Assembly (NCBI GenBank): GCA_021781655.1
Contig: JAJXWJ010000003.1
Coordinates: 1 to 64,000 of the forward strand
Direction of reading: 5' to 3'
DNA from: Bacillota bacterium
Lineage (GTDB): Bacteria; Bacillota; Clostridia; Clostridiales; Clostridiaceae
DNA length: 64,000 nt
In this document: positions 35,252 to 44,414 of the stretch, piece by piece
How the letters are laid out: each line of letters starts with the position of its first letter
How positions within the stretch are numbered: position 1 is the first letter of the stretch
Program-made: the position numbers and the translations under genes
The notes under the pieces: generated by a model
Told to the model about the DNA's origin: nothing
Databases searched by the model: none
What the model saw: the letters and a program-made list of their open reading frames with translations, nothing else

Positions 35252-36208
35252 ATGCTGAAATTTGATGATAGAATAAATTTTAACGAAAGTAAAAATGACG
35301 TATTAGCAGTTGGAGAATTGTTGATAGATATGATATCTTCAGAGTATGATGACAACTTTGAATGTAATAGTTATAATAAATTTTTTGGTGGTTCACCAGC
35401 TAATATAGCCATGAATGTAAAAAGATTAGGTATAAATTCATTAGTGGCTTCAGCAGTTGGACAGGATGGTTTAGGAGGCTTTTTGTTAAATAGTATTAGA
35501 AATTCAGGCATAGATACAAGCTGCATACAACAACTTGAATACTCAACCAGTTTAGTTCTTGTTACTAAAAGTAAAACTACTCCTACACCAATATTTTATA
35601 GAGAAGCAGATTACCACATGAGTTATACGTTAGAAATTGAAAAAGCAATTAAAAATTCTAAAATAATTCATTTTTCCTGCTGGCCAATCTCAAAGCTTCC
35701 TGTTAGAAATACTATTGAAAATATAATTAGGGTAGCTAAAAAAAATAATTTGTTGGTATGTTTTGATCCGAATTATCACCCTAAAATATGGGAAAAAGGT
35801 GAAAATGGAATCGAGTATATTAGGTCGATTATAGGAAAAGTAGATATTGTAAAACCATCAGAAGATGATGCTGAAAGGTTATTTGGTAAAGATTGTTATG
35901 AAAATCAAATAAATAAATTTATAAAATTAGGTGCTAAACTTGTGATAATGACTTTAGGAAGTGAAGGAGCCATAATTTCAAATGGTAAAGAAGTTATAAA
36001 AATTGATACTATGGCAAAAGAAATTGTAGATACTACAGGAGCTGGAGATGCTTTTTGGTCAGGTTTCTATACAGGAATTGTGAAACAATATACTATAAGA
36101 CAATCGATTATGTTAGGTTTTGCAGTAAGTGCATATAAATTAAAATATGTTGGAGCTGTAGTTGATTTACCTAAAATAGAAGAAATTAAAAAGCTTTATA
36201 ATTTGTAA
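35252..36208 (+). CDS. PfkB-family carbohydrate kinase, probable fructokinase
   Basis: 318 residues of ribokinase fold. N-terminal FFGGSPANIAMNVKRLG and C-terminal DTTGAGDAFWSGFYTG (catalytic Asp in GAGD, anion hole) are intact. Between an alpha-glucosidase and a sucrose phosphorylase, phosphorylation of free fructose to fructose 6-phosphate is the obvious role. Confidence 0.88.
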   Translation: MLKFDDRINFNESKNDVLAVGELLIDMISSEYDDNFECNSYNKFFGGSPANIAMNVKRLGINSLVASAVGQDGLGGFLLNSIRNSGIDTSCIQQLEYSTSLVLVTKSKTTPTPIFYREADYHMSYTLEIEKAIKNSKIIHFSCWPISKLPVRNTIENIIRVAKKNNLLVCFDPNYHPKIWEKGENGIEYIRSIIGKVDIVKPSEDDAERLFGKDCYENQINKFIKLGAKLVIMTLGSEGAIISNGKEVIKIDTMAKEIVDTTGAGDAFWSGFYTGIVKQYTIRQSIMLGFAVSAYKLKYVGAVVDLPKIEEIKKLYNL

Positions 36209-36234
36209 AAGATACGAGTAAAGGAGGTCATTTT

Positions 36235-37704
36235 GTGGCAATTAAGAACAAAGTTCAGCTTATTACTTATCCTGATTCCTTAGGGGGAGATTTAAAAACA
36301 CTTAACGACATTTTGCTAAAATACTTTTCTGATATTTTTCAAGGAGGAGTACATATACTACCTCCATTTCCGTCCTCTGGTGATAGAGGCTTTGCTCCAC
36401 TTACTTATCTAGAGATAGAACCTCGCTTTGGTACTTTTGAAGATATGAGAGCAATTGGAGAAAAATTTGATTTGATAGTAGATTTAATGATAAATCATAT
36501 TTCTAAACAATCCAAATATTTTCAAGACTTTTTAGAACATGGCAGAAAATCAGAATTTGCAGATCTGTTTATAACTTTAGATAAGCTTTTTGAAGATGGC
36601 AAACCAATACAAGAAGATATTGATAAGATGTTTTTAAGAAGACCCATTCCATATTCCACTTTTACAATAAAAGATACTGGTGAGGAAGAGAAGGTTTGGA
36701 CTACCTTTGGTAAAGATAATCCTTCAGAACAGATAGATTTGGATATAAATTCTGAAAAAGTAAAACAACTTATAAAACAGTTTTTTGTTAATTTTAGTGA
36801 AAATAATGTGAAAATAGTTAGATTGGATGCTGTTGGATATGTGATTAAGAAGTTAGGAACAAGTTGCTTTTTTGTAGAACCTGAAATTTATGAATATCTT
36901 GATTATATAATGGAAATAGCAAATTCACTAGGAATTGAACTATTACCAGAGGTTCATTCACATTATTCTATTCAATATAAGTTAGCACAACATGGATTTT
37001 GGATTTATGATTTTATTCTTCCCTATACAATTTTAGATGCTTTAGTTAACAGAAACAGTGATAGACTTATTGAGTATTTAAGAACACGTCCAGCAAAACA
37101 GTTTACAATGCTTGATTGTCATGATGGAATTCCAGTTAAACCGGATATGGATGGCTTAGTTGACACAAAGGAAGCTAGAAAACTTGTAGATGTTTGTTTA
37201 GAAAGAGGAGCTAATTTAAGTTTAATATTATCAGATGAACATAAAGCTGAAGATGGCTTTGATGTTCATCAAATTAGATGTTCATATTATTCAGTACTTA
37301 ATTGTGATGATGATGCATATATTGCTGCTAGAGCCATACAGTTTTTTGTGCCAGGAGTACCACAAGTATATTATGTAGGACTTTTAGCTGGAGAAAATGA
37401 TATAGAAGCAGTAAAAGCTACTGGTGAAGGTCGTGAAATTAATCGTCACAACTTTAGTATAGAGGAGATTGAACAAGCTATTGAAAAAAAAGTAGTTCAA
37501 AGATTGCTTAAATTAATTAGATTTAGGAATGAATATGAAGCTTTTAATGGTAAGTTTTCAGTTAAGGATAGCAGTAAAGATAAAATTAATCTTTTATGGG
37601 AAAAAGGTGAGAAGGTTTGTGAGCTTAATATAGATTTAAAAACTTATAAAGCATCAATAAAATATATTGATGCTGAAAATAAGAAATTGGAATATGTATT
37701 ATAA
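36235..37704 (+). CDS. Sucrose phosphorylase (GH13 subfamily 18)
   Basis: 489 residues, the size of known sucrose phosphorylases. N-terminal QLITYPDSLGGDLKTLNDIL, HILPPFPSSGDRGFAPLTY and DLMINHISKQSKYFQDF are characteristic. The nucleophile lies in VRLDAVGYV and the acid/base in LLPEVHSHY. Sucrose plus phosphate gives glucose 1-phosphate and fructose. GTG start with strong AAGGAGGT site. LDCHDGIPV replaces the usual LDTHDGIGV, so related substrates (sucrose 6'-phosphate, glucosylglycerol) are not excluded. Confidence 0.9.
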   Translation: MAIKNKVQLITYPDSLGGDLKTLNDILLKYFSDIFQGGVHILPPFPSSGDRGFAPLTYLEIEPRFGTFEDMRAIGEKFDLIVDLMINHISKQSKYFQDFLEHGRKSEFADLFITLDKLFEDGKPIQEDIDKMFLRRPIPYSTFTIKDTGEEEKVWTTFGKDNPSEQIDLDINSEKVKQLIKQFFVNFSENNVKIVRLDAVGYVIKKLGTSCFFVEPEIYEYLDYIMEIANSLGIELLPEVHSHYSIQYKLAQHGFWIYDFILPYTILDALVNRNSDRLIEYLRTRPAKQFTMLDCHDGIPVKPDMDGLVDTKEARKLVDVCLERGANLSLILSDEHKAEDGFDVHQIRCSYYSVLNCDDDAYIAARAIQFFVPGVPQVYYVGLLAGENDIEAVKATGEGREINRHNFSIEEIEQAIEKKVVQRLLKLIRFRNEYEAFNGKFSVKDSSKDKINLLWEKGEKVCELNIDLKTYKASIKYIDAENKKLEYVL

Positions 37705-37868
37705 AATCAGCAAATTACTTTGTTTAAAAGATATACAAAAAATATAGAGTAATGTTATGATATTTTACAAAGTTAAAAAATATAGAATCTAATCATTGAT
37801 TTAGAAAAAAATGATAGTATATAATATAAATGTACTTTAAAATTTATTTTATATTAGGATGTGAAGAG

Positions 37869-38858
37869 ATGGGTGTAACAATTAAAGATGTAGCAGAGGA
37901 ATGTAATGTATCTCCATCAACGGTTTCGAGAGTTATTGCAGGCAACCCAAGAATTAGTCAAGAAACAAAGGAAAAAGTACAAGCAGCTATTAAAAAGCTG
38001 AATTATCATCCAAATATTATTGCTAGAAGTTTAGCTAATAAAGCTACTAAGGTTATTGGTTTGATTTTGCCAAGAGAAGTGGATAATTTGTTTAAAAATC
38101 CATTTTTTATTCAAGTTATGACAGGGATAAGCTCTTATGCTCAAAAATATGGATATTATATTATGTATACATTTTGTAAAACAGAAGAGGAAGAAGAGAA
38201 GTCTATTAAAGATTATATTAATAGTAATTTAGTAGACGGAATAATTTTAACAGTGGCTCGTTCAAAGGATAATTGCATAAAATATCTTCAAGAAATAAAT
38301 TTTCCTTTTGTAGTAATTGGAAGACCTGAAGATACTAAAAATGTTTTATGGGTAGATAATGATAATTTTCAAGCTATGTATAACGTTGTCAATAAACTTT
38401 TTCTAAATGGGCATACGGAAATTGCCTTTATTGGAGCTAGTGGCGATTTGAACGTTACTAAAGATAGATTGAATGGTTACATACAGGCCCATAAGGTGCA
38501 TGGAATAGAAATTAATGAACAAATAATTATGGAGGTAGAGGACTTTAAAGAAGATTTAGGTTATAAAGCTATGAAGGAAATATTGAAAAATGATGTACCG
38601 ACAGCTGTTGTAACTACAGACGACCTTCTTGCTTTTGGTGCAAGAAGTTATTTAACAGATAAAAATGTTGATGGAATACTCATGGTGGGCTTTAATAACA
38701 CACCTTTAGTAGAATACCAAAAGCCAGCCTTAACCTCTGTAGATATTAATGCTAGAAAAGTAGGATACTATGCTTCCAAGTTATTAATAGATAAGCTTGA
38801 AAATAAATTAAAAGAAACTCACTACATAATTGATACAAATTTAGTTGAAAGATGGTAG
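37869..38858 (+). CDS. Second LacI-family regulator, probable MalR
   Basis: 329 residues from ATG 37869. Helix-turn-helix TIKDVAEECNVSPSTVSRVIAGNPRIS, then effector domain (VIGLILPREVDNLFKNPFF). Recognition residues Pro-Ser differ from the first LacI. It precedes the glucosidase at 39107 and the maltodextrin operon at 41237, whose promoters carry GCAA-n-CG-n-TTGC type operators. It is a good candidate repressor for these. Confidence 0.9.
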   Translation: MGVTIKDVAEECNVSPSTVSRVIAGNPRISQETKEKVQAAIKKLNYHPNIIARSLANKATKVIGLILPREVDNLFKNPFFIQVMTGISSYAQKYGYYIMYTFCKTEEEEEKSIKDYINSNLVDGIILTVARSKDNCIKYLQEINFPFVVIGRPEDTKNVLWVDNDNFQAMYNVVNKLFLNGHTEIAFIGASGDLNVTKDRLNGYIQAHKVHGIEINEQIIMEVEDFKEDLGYKAMKEILKNDVPTAVVTTDDLLAFGARSYLTDKNVDGILMVGFNNTPLVEYQKPALTSVDINARKVGYYASKLLIDKLENKLKETHYIIDTNLVERW

Positions 38859-38898
38859 AAAAATTATATTATTTAAGTTTTTTTGTAAGCGTTTAAGA

Positions 38899-38950
38899 GT
38901 GCTGTTGATTTTTATGTGTCAGAAAACATATAAATCAACAGTATTTTTTT
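38899..38950 (+). terminator. Terminator after the second LacI gene
   Basis: GTGCTGTTGATTT (38899 on) pairs with AAATCAACAGTAT (38933-38945), followed by a seven-base T-run. A cre-like sequence TTGTAAGCGTTTAAG lies just before it (38884-38898) but lacks the last conserved CA. Confidence 0.8.
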
Positions 38951-39001
38951 GCCTAAATTTCTTAATATTATTTGAATAGCTATTTTATATATGAAACATT
39001 A

Positions 39002-39059
39002 TTGACATTATAATAAGGGGAAAATATAATAAAAGTATGATTGTACAATCGTTTGCACA
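39002..39059 (+). promoter_or_regulatory. Consensus promoter with LacI operator
   Basis: TTGACA (39002-39007), a 17-base spacer and TATAAT (39025-39030) form a perfect sigma-A promoter. TGTACAATCGTTTGCACA (39042-39059) covers the start site and is a LacI/GalR-type palindrome around CG. This should make the following glucosidase gene strongly inducible. Confidence 0.85.
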
Positions 39060-39106
39060 ACATGCTTTTATTTTATGAAAAAATCGATGGAGAGAAAGGT
39101 ACAGTT

Positions 39107-40801
39107 ATGGAAAATTATATTGATAAGAAATGGTGGAAAGAAGGAGTAGCATATCAAATTTATGTAAGAAGCTTTATGGATTCCAATGGAGATGGTGTTG
39201 GAGATTTGAGAGGAATTATTGAAAGATTAGATTATTTGAAGCATTTAGGAATAGATATTATATATTTAAATCCTATAAATAAATCACCAAATGATGATAA
39301 TGGGTATGATATTAGTGATTTTAGAGATATTATGGACGAGTTTGGAACTATTTCTGATTTTGAAGAGCTTATAGCAGAATCTCATAAGAGGAATATGAAA
39401 ATAATAATGGATTTAGTTATAAACCACAGTTCTGATGAGCATCCTTGGTTTGTAGAAAGTAGAAAAAACAAACAAAATCCATATAGAGATTATTATATTT
39501 GGCAGCCTGGTAAAGATAATGGTCCGCCCAATAATTGGGGTTCATTTTTTGGTGGAAGTGCTTGGGAATATGATAAAACAACTAATGAGTATTATTTACA
39601 TATATTCTCGAAAAAACAACCAGATTTTAATTGGAGAAATGAAAATTTAAGAAGAGAATTAAAAGCTATAATAAAGTTTTGGATAAATAAAGGTGTAGAT
39701 GGTTTTAGAATGGACGCAATAAATCATATTGAAAAGGACTTCAGCTTTGCAGATGGCGTAGTTAAAAATGGAGAAGTTTATGGTGATTTTATAAAATATG
39801 TTCAAAATTTACCTGAAGTACATGGGTATATAAAAGAAATACGAAAAGAGCTATTTTCTTCTGGTGAACATACGCTTATAGGGGAAACTGGTGGTATAAA
39901 TTATGAAAATGCGTTTATATATACTGGGTCAGATAGAAAAGAGCTAGATATGATATTTCATTTTGATATGCATAGTGTAGGCAAGGGTGAAAAAGATTGG
40001 GAAAGAAAACCTATTGATTTAATTAAAGATATAAAAGAAAAAATGAGTGGCTGGCAAATGAGAAAGGAAGAGGAAGGTTGGTGCCCATTATTTTATTCAA
40101 ATCATGATACTACAAGAACTTTATCGAGACTTGGGAATGATCAAAAATATTGGGCACAATCCGCAAAAATGCTTGCTACCTTGCAGTTTACACAAAGAGG
40201 GACTCCATTTATTTATTATGGAGATGAAATAGGGATGACAAATGCTAAAGATTTTAAATTAGAGGATTATAGAGATGTAGCAGTTTTCAATAAATATAAA
40301 GATTTAGTTGACACAAAAATAGTTACAGAAGAGAAATATTTGATTGGCTTAAGCTACACCTCAAGGGATAATTCAAGGACACCTATGCAATGGGATGATA
40401 GTAAAAATTCAGGATTTACTTCTGGTACAAGCTGGATAAAAACAAACTCAAATTACAATGAAATAAATGTTGAAAATCAATTAGAAGATGAACAATCAAT
40501 TCTAAATTATTATAGGAAACTTATAGCTTTGAGAAATGAAAAAGAAGTTTTGGTTTATGGTAATTTTAATGAAATTAATGGTGAAGATAAAGAAATATAT
40601 TCTTATATTCGTGAACTTAATGGGGAGAGAGTTTTAATAATAGTAAATTTTTTTGGAAATGAACCTACATTTAAAGCTCCAATAGAAATAGATATTGAAA
40701 AAGCACGGCTAGTTTTATCAAATTATAAACTAGAAGAGATGCGAAAGGAAACAAAAGAAATTGTACTTAAGCCATATGAAGCAAGGATATATAGTTTATA
40801 A
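39107..40801 (+). CDS. GH13 oligo-1,6-glucosidase / alpha-glucosidase
   Basis: 564 residues from ATG 39107 (GAAAGG eight bases upstream). The upstream frame from 39041 lies in the operator and is not coding. Barrel motifs: DLVINHSSDEHP, GFRMDAINHI (nucleophile Asp), LIGETGG (acid/base Glu), SNHDTTRTLSRLG. About half identical by eye to the GH13 enzyme at 33544. Probably splits isomaltose or maltose-type products inside the cell. Single-gene unit with its own promoter. Confidence 0.9.
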   Translation: MENYIDKKWWKEGVAYQIYVRSFMDSNGDGVGDLRGIIERLDYLKHLGIDIIYLNPINKSPNDDNGYDISDFRDIMDEFGTISDFEELIAESHKRNMKIIMDLVINHSSDEHPWFVESRKNKQNPYRDYYIWQPGKDNGPPNNWGSFFGGSAWEYDKTTNEYYLHIFSKKQPDFNWRNENLRRELKAIIKFWINKGVDGFRMDAINHIEKDFSFADGVVKNGEVYGDFIKYVQNLPEVHGYIKEIRKELFSSGEHTLIGETGGINYENAFIYTGSDRKELDMIFHFDMHSVGKGEKDWERKPIDLIKDIKEKMSGWQMRKEEEGWCPLFYSNHDTTRTLSRLGNDQKYWAQSAKMLATLQFTQRGTPFIYYGDEIGMTNAKDFKLEDYRDVAVFNKYKDLVDTKIVTEEKYLIGLSYTSRDNSRTPMQWDDSKNSGFTSGTSWIKTNSNYNEINVENQLEDEQSILNYYRKLIALRNEKEVLVYGNFNEINGEDKEIYSYIRELNGERVLIIVNFFGNEPTFKAPIEIDIEKARLVLSNYKLEEMRKETKEIVLKPYEARIYSL

Positions 40802-40820
40802 TTTATAGTTGTGCACTATG

Positions 40821-41032
40821 ATTCAATCGATTGCACTTCAAATATACGATTTTTAAGCTGTTGTTCTTAGCAATTGATTTATGATATATTACATTAAGGT
40901 GCAATTAAATTCACATACCTATTTTGAAAAATAAAAAACAATGCAAAAAATCATAAAATTAAATAGATTATAATATTGACAACCTTTACAAATTGAATTA
41001 TAATAAGTTTATGTTAAGGCAAACGGTTGCAC
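40821..41032 (+). promoter_or_regulatory. Maltodextrin-operon promoter and paired operators
   Basis: In the 435-base gap 40802-41236: TTGACA (40976-40981), 17 bases, TATAAT (40999-41004), a perfect promoter. GGCAAACGGTTGCAC (41018-41032) covers the start site. A second site, ATTCAATCGATTGCA (40821-40835), lies about 197 bases upstream. Each fits the cre consensus in 14 of 15 positions as well, so CcpA could bind; a LacI dimer pair forming a loop is the other reading. The leader of about 190 bases shows no recognisable riboswitch. Confidence 0.75.
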
Positions 41033-41236
41033 AAACATAAGTGCAAGAAATTTTAACTTTGTCATATATTATTGAAAAGATTATGAAAAGGTAATGAATT
41101 TCTTGAAATCGATTTTAGAACTATTAATTGGCTTCAATAAAAATAATTTCTAAAATTAAGCAAAAACATTTAATTTTTAAATTAAATGCGGAACTTGATT
41201 TATATATAATAATTACCTAAGGGGGAGAAATCTATT

Positions 41237-42454
41237 ATGAACAAAAAATTAAAGGTATTAGCATCTGCATTATCATTACTATTAGTTTCAGCAACCTTAG
41301 CTGGTTGTGGTAACAGTAGCTCTAGCGGCACTACTCAAGGTGGAAAACTACCTACAGGAAAAACAATAACCATATCTACATATTGGACAGAAGAAATTCC
41401 GCAATTAACAAAAGAAGCACAAGCTTGGGCAAAAGAAACTGGGAATAGTGTAAAGGTTATAAAAGATACAGACAGTGATTTTAGTAAGTTAATTGTAGCT
41501 GCTAAAAGTGCAGAAGCTCCAGATGTAGTTATAGGTGTACCACATGACCGTATAGGATCTTTTGCAAAAGCTGGTATATTACAAGCAGCACCAGCAGGAC
41601 AAATAAATGCTAGTGACTATATTAGCAATGAAGTAGTACAAGCAGGTGAATACGACGGTAAACAATATGGAGTTCCATTTTTTACAGAAACATATGCTTT
41701 GTTCTACAATAAAGATAAAGTTAAAGATGTACCAAAAACTTGGGATGATCTTTTAACAGATGCAAAAGCAGATGGAGGATTTGAATACGATTTAAATACG
41801 CTTTATTTCTCTTATCCACTATTAGCAAACAATGGGGCGTATATATTTAAAAATGATAATGGTAAACTTGACCCTAAAAATATAGGTTTAGATAAATCTG
41901 CTCCAGGTTTCCAAATGATGCAAGACATCATTAACAAAGGAATAATGACAGCAAGTGTAACAGGAGATATCGCTAAAGGTGATTTCCAAAGCGGTAAAAC
42001 TGCATTTTATATAAGCGGACCATGGGATGTTGACTCTTTAAGAAAAGCTGGAGTTAACTTTGGAATAGCTAAGTTACCAAATATAAACGGAAACCCTGCT
42101 CAATCCTTTATGGGTGTTCAAACAGGTGTAGTTTTAAAGAATACTAAAAATTCAGCATTAGATTGGGATTTAATGAAATACTTATCTCAAAATGATAATA
42201 TAGCTGCAATCGGAAAGGTTGGTAATAGAATACCGGCTAAAAAAGGAATAACAGTTCCAGATGCATCTTTACAAGGTTTTGCTGACCAAATGAAGAGTGC
42301 TGTTCCAATGCCAAATATTCCAGAAATGTCTCCAGTATGGACAGCAGCATCAAGTGTATTACAATTAGTAACAACTGAAAAAATGACACCAGCAGCAGCT
42401 GCTGCAAAATTCCAATCAGATGTAAAGAGTGGAATAAATACGATGTCAAATTAA
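41237..42454 (+). CDS. Maltodextrin-type sugar-binding lipoprotein
   Basis: 405 residues. Lipoprotein signal ends in TLAGC (Cys about residue 23). The mature part is MalE-like (FYNKDKVKDVPKTWDDLL, FYISGPWDV). Followed by MalF/MalG-type permeases and a neopullulanase-like enzyme, which points to maltodextrins as ligand. Strong GGGGGAGAAA ribosome site. Confidence 0.9.
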   Translation: MNKKLKVLASALSLLLVSATLAGCGNSSSSGTTQGGKLPTGKTITISTYWTEEIPQLTKEAQAWAKETGNSVKVIKDTDSDFSKLIVAAKSAEAPDVVIGVPHDRIGSFAKAGILQAAPAGQINASDYISNEVVQAGEYDGKQYGVPFFTETYALFYNKDKVKDVPKTWDDLLTDAKADGGFEYDLNTLYFSYPLLANNGAYIFKNDNGKLDPKNIGLDKSAPGFQMMQDIINKGIMTASVTGDIAKGDFQSGKTAFYISGPWDVDSLRKAGVNFGIAKLPNINGNPAQSFMGVQTGVVLKNTKNSALDWDLMKYLSQNDNIAAIGKVGNRIPAKKGITVPDASLQGFADQMKSAVPMPNIPEMSPVWTAASSVLQLVTTEKMTPAAAAAKFQSDVKSGINTMSN

Positions 42455-42477
42455 TTAGAGTAAAATTTAAAAAAGGC

Positions 42478-42540
42478 AAGAGATAAGAGAATGCCGCAAA
42501 AGGATAACTTTGCAGCATACTCTTTACTCTTAACTTTTTT
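42478..42540 (+). terminator. Long intercistronic hairpin with T-run
   Basis: About 23 bases from 42478 (AAGAGATAAGAGAATGCCGC...) pair imperfectly with the stretch ending at 42531, and six Ts follow. It lies between the binding-protein gene and the MalF gene, so it probably acts as a leaky terminator that lowers permease expression. Confidence 0.75.
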
Positions 42541-42576
42541 CTGCAAAGAATTACGTTTTTTAAGGAGGTTAAGTAA

Positions 42577-43500
42577 GTGGCAAAGAATAAAAAAATTATG
42601 GAAAAAGCAAGACCCTATGTATATTTATCACCTGCATTAATTTCGATATTTATTTTGACCTTCATACCTATTGTTTATACTGTAGTATTAGCATTTACAA
42701 ATAAAAGTTTATATCATATGGATGATTATTCATTTGTTGGATTTAGAAATTTTATCGAAGTATTTACTGGGGACTTAAGGCCGATTTTGTTACCTGTGTT
42801 TTTATGGACATTTATATTTGCTGCTGCAATTTGCTTAGGTGGATATATTATTGGTCTTTTGTTAGCAATATTGTTAAACAATAAGCATATGAAGGAAAAA
42901 GGCATTTATAAGGCAATACTTGTTTTGCCTTGGGCACTTCCAGCTACAATAGCAACATTATCTTGGCAAGGACTTTTAAATCAAAACGATGGCGGAGTAA
43001 ACAAGCTTCTAAAGGCAATGCATATAATAAATACCAATATTCCTTGGCTTTCAGATACAAACTTAGCAAGAATTTCAGTAATTTTAGTTAGTGTATGGTT
43101 TACTGTTCCGTTCATGCTCAATACTTGTCTTGGAGCTTTAACAGCTATTCCAGACAGTTATTATGAAGCAGCAAAATTAGATGGTGCTTCTAAATGGCAA
43201 ATGTTTATTAAGATAACATTACCATCTTTAACTTCATCTTCTTTTCCGCTACTAATTGGTTCCTTTGCTTTAAACTTTAATAACTTTAATGGAATATACC
43301 TACTTACAAAAGGTAATCCAGCAAGTGTTTCTCAATACGCAGGTGGAACCGATATTTTAGTTAGTGCTGGTTATAAAATGACTATGAACTTATATAGGTA
43401 TGATTTAGCTGGAGCACTCTCAGTAATAATATTTATAATAATAGGAACTATATCTTTCGTTCAAATGAAAGTAAGTGGACAATTTGAGGAGGTTGATTAA
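42577..43500 (+). CDS. MalF-type maltodextrin permease
   Basis: 307 residues with the longer N-terminal part of MalF proteins, six or more membrane segments and EAA loop EAAKLDGASKWQMFIKITLP. GTG start behind AAGGAGG. Ends three bases before the MalG gene. No ATPase is encoded nearby. Confidence 0.92.
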   Translation: MAKNKKIMEKARPYVYLSPALISIFILTFIPIVYTVVLAFTNKSLYHMDDYSFVGFRNFIEVFTGDLRPILLPVFLWTFIFAAAICLGGYIIGLLLAILLNNKHMKEKGIYKAILVLPWALPATIATLSWQGLLNQNDGGVNKLLKAMHIINTNIPWLSDTNLARISVILVSVWFTVPFMLNTCLGALTAIPDSYYEAAKLDGASKWQMFIKITLPSLTSSSFPLLIGSFALNFNNFNGIYLLTKGNPASVSQYAGGTDILVSAGYKMTMNLYRYDLAGALSVIIFIIIGTISFVQMKVSGQFEEVD

Positions 43501-43503
43501 CAA

Positions 43504-44379
43504 ATGGAACAAAGTAATATTAAATATAAAAAAAGAATTAGACCTTCTGAAAGAAGAGATTTATGGATAAGCAGAATTATTATTTGGATATTTCTTATAT
43601 TGGCTATTTATCCTATATTTTTCATAGTAACAGCCTCCCTATCAAAAGGAGATGCGTTCTTTAGTAATTCATTATTACCAAAAGCAATTACCTTTGGAAA
43701 CTATAAATCTCTTTTCGATGGCTCACTTGGCCCAGATTTGAATTTCACAAAATGTCTTGAAAATAGTCTTATTTTATGTACTACAGTTTGTATAATTCAG
43801 TTAATCATGACTGGAACGGCAGCATATGCTTTTTCAAGAATGAGATTTAAAGGCAGAAAATATGGACTTATGGCACTTTTACTATTACAAATGTTTCCTG
43901 GAATAATGACAGTTTCAGCTGTATATATTATGCTTTATTCTTTACAAGCTACAGATAATTTATTTGCTTTGGCTTTATTTATAGCTGGCGGTAGCGCATT
44001 TAATATTTGGCTTATGAAAGGTTTTATGGATAGCATCCCAAAAGAATTAGATGAAGCTGCTATGATTGATGGAGCATCACATTGGCAGATATTCACTAAA
44101 ATAATAGTTCCACTTGCTATGCCTATGTTTGCTGTAATTTTATTATTTACCTTCTTTGGCGCATATAGTGAGTTTGTATTTTCAAGTGCAGCACTTACAG
44201 ATCCAAATAACTACACTGTAGCAATTGCATTGGAGCACTTTATAGATAATGCATTTAACAAGCACTGGACACAGTTCGCAGCAGCAGCAGTTGTAGGTTC
44301 ATTGCCACAAGTAATAATATTCATAGCATTACAAAAGTTTTTACAAAAGGGATTAGTAGCTGGCTCTATAAAGGGTTAA
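43504..44379 (+). CDS. MalG-type maltodextrin permease
   Basis: 291 residues, six membrane segments, EAA loop DEAAMIDGASHWQIFTKIIVP and the usual C-terminal LVAGSIKG. Partner of the MalF-type protein three bases upstream. Confidence 0.93.
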   Translation: MEQSNIKYKKRIRPSERRDLWISRIIIWIFLILAIYPIFFIVTASLSKGDAFFSNSLLPKAITFGNYKSLFDGSLGPDLNFTKCLENSLILCTTVCIIQLIMTGTAAYAFSRMRFKGRKYGLMALLLLQMFPGIMTVSAVYIMLYSLQATDNLFALALFIAGGSAFNIWLMKGFMDSIPKELDEAAMIDGASHWQIFTKIIVPLAMPMFAVILLFTFFGAYSEFVFSSAALTDPNNYTVAIALEHFIDNAFNKHWTQFAAAAVVGSLPQVIIFIALQKFLQKGLVAGSIKG

Positions 44380-44414
44380 GTTAAGCAAATTATATAAGTT
44401 TCGGAGGGTAAGTC

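Noticed and set aside
39041-39106. N-terminal extension of the GH13 glucosidase
   Set aside because: It overlaps the operator and the expected transcript start; ATG 39107 has a good ribosome site and matches family starts.
30205-41032. Catabolite (cre) sites only
   Set aside because: Several palindromes fit the cre consensus well, but their position on promoters next to two LacI genes makes pathway-specific LacI binding at least as likely; the two cannot be separated by eye.
40836-41236. Riboswitch in the long leader of the maltodextrin operon
   Set aside because: No conserved riboswitch core or terminator/antiterminator pair could be recognised.
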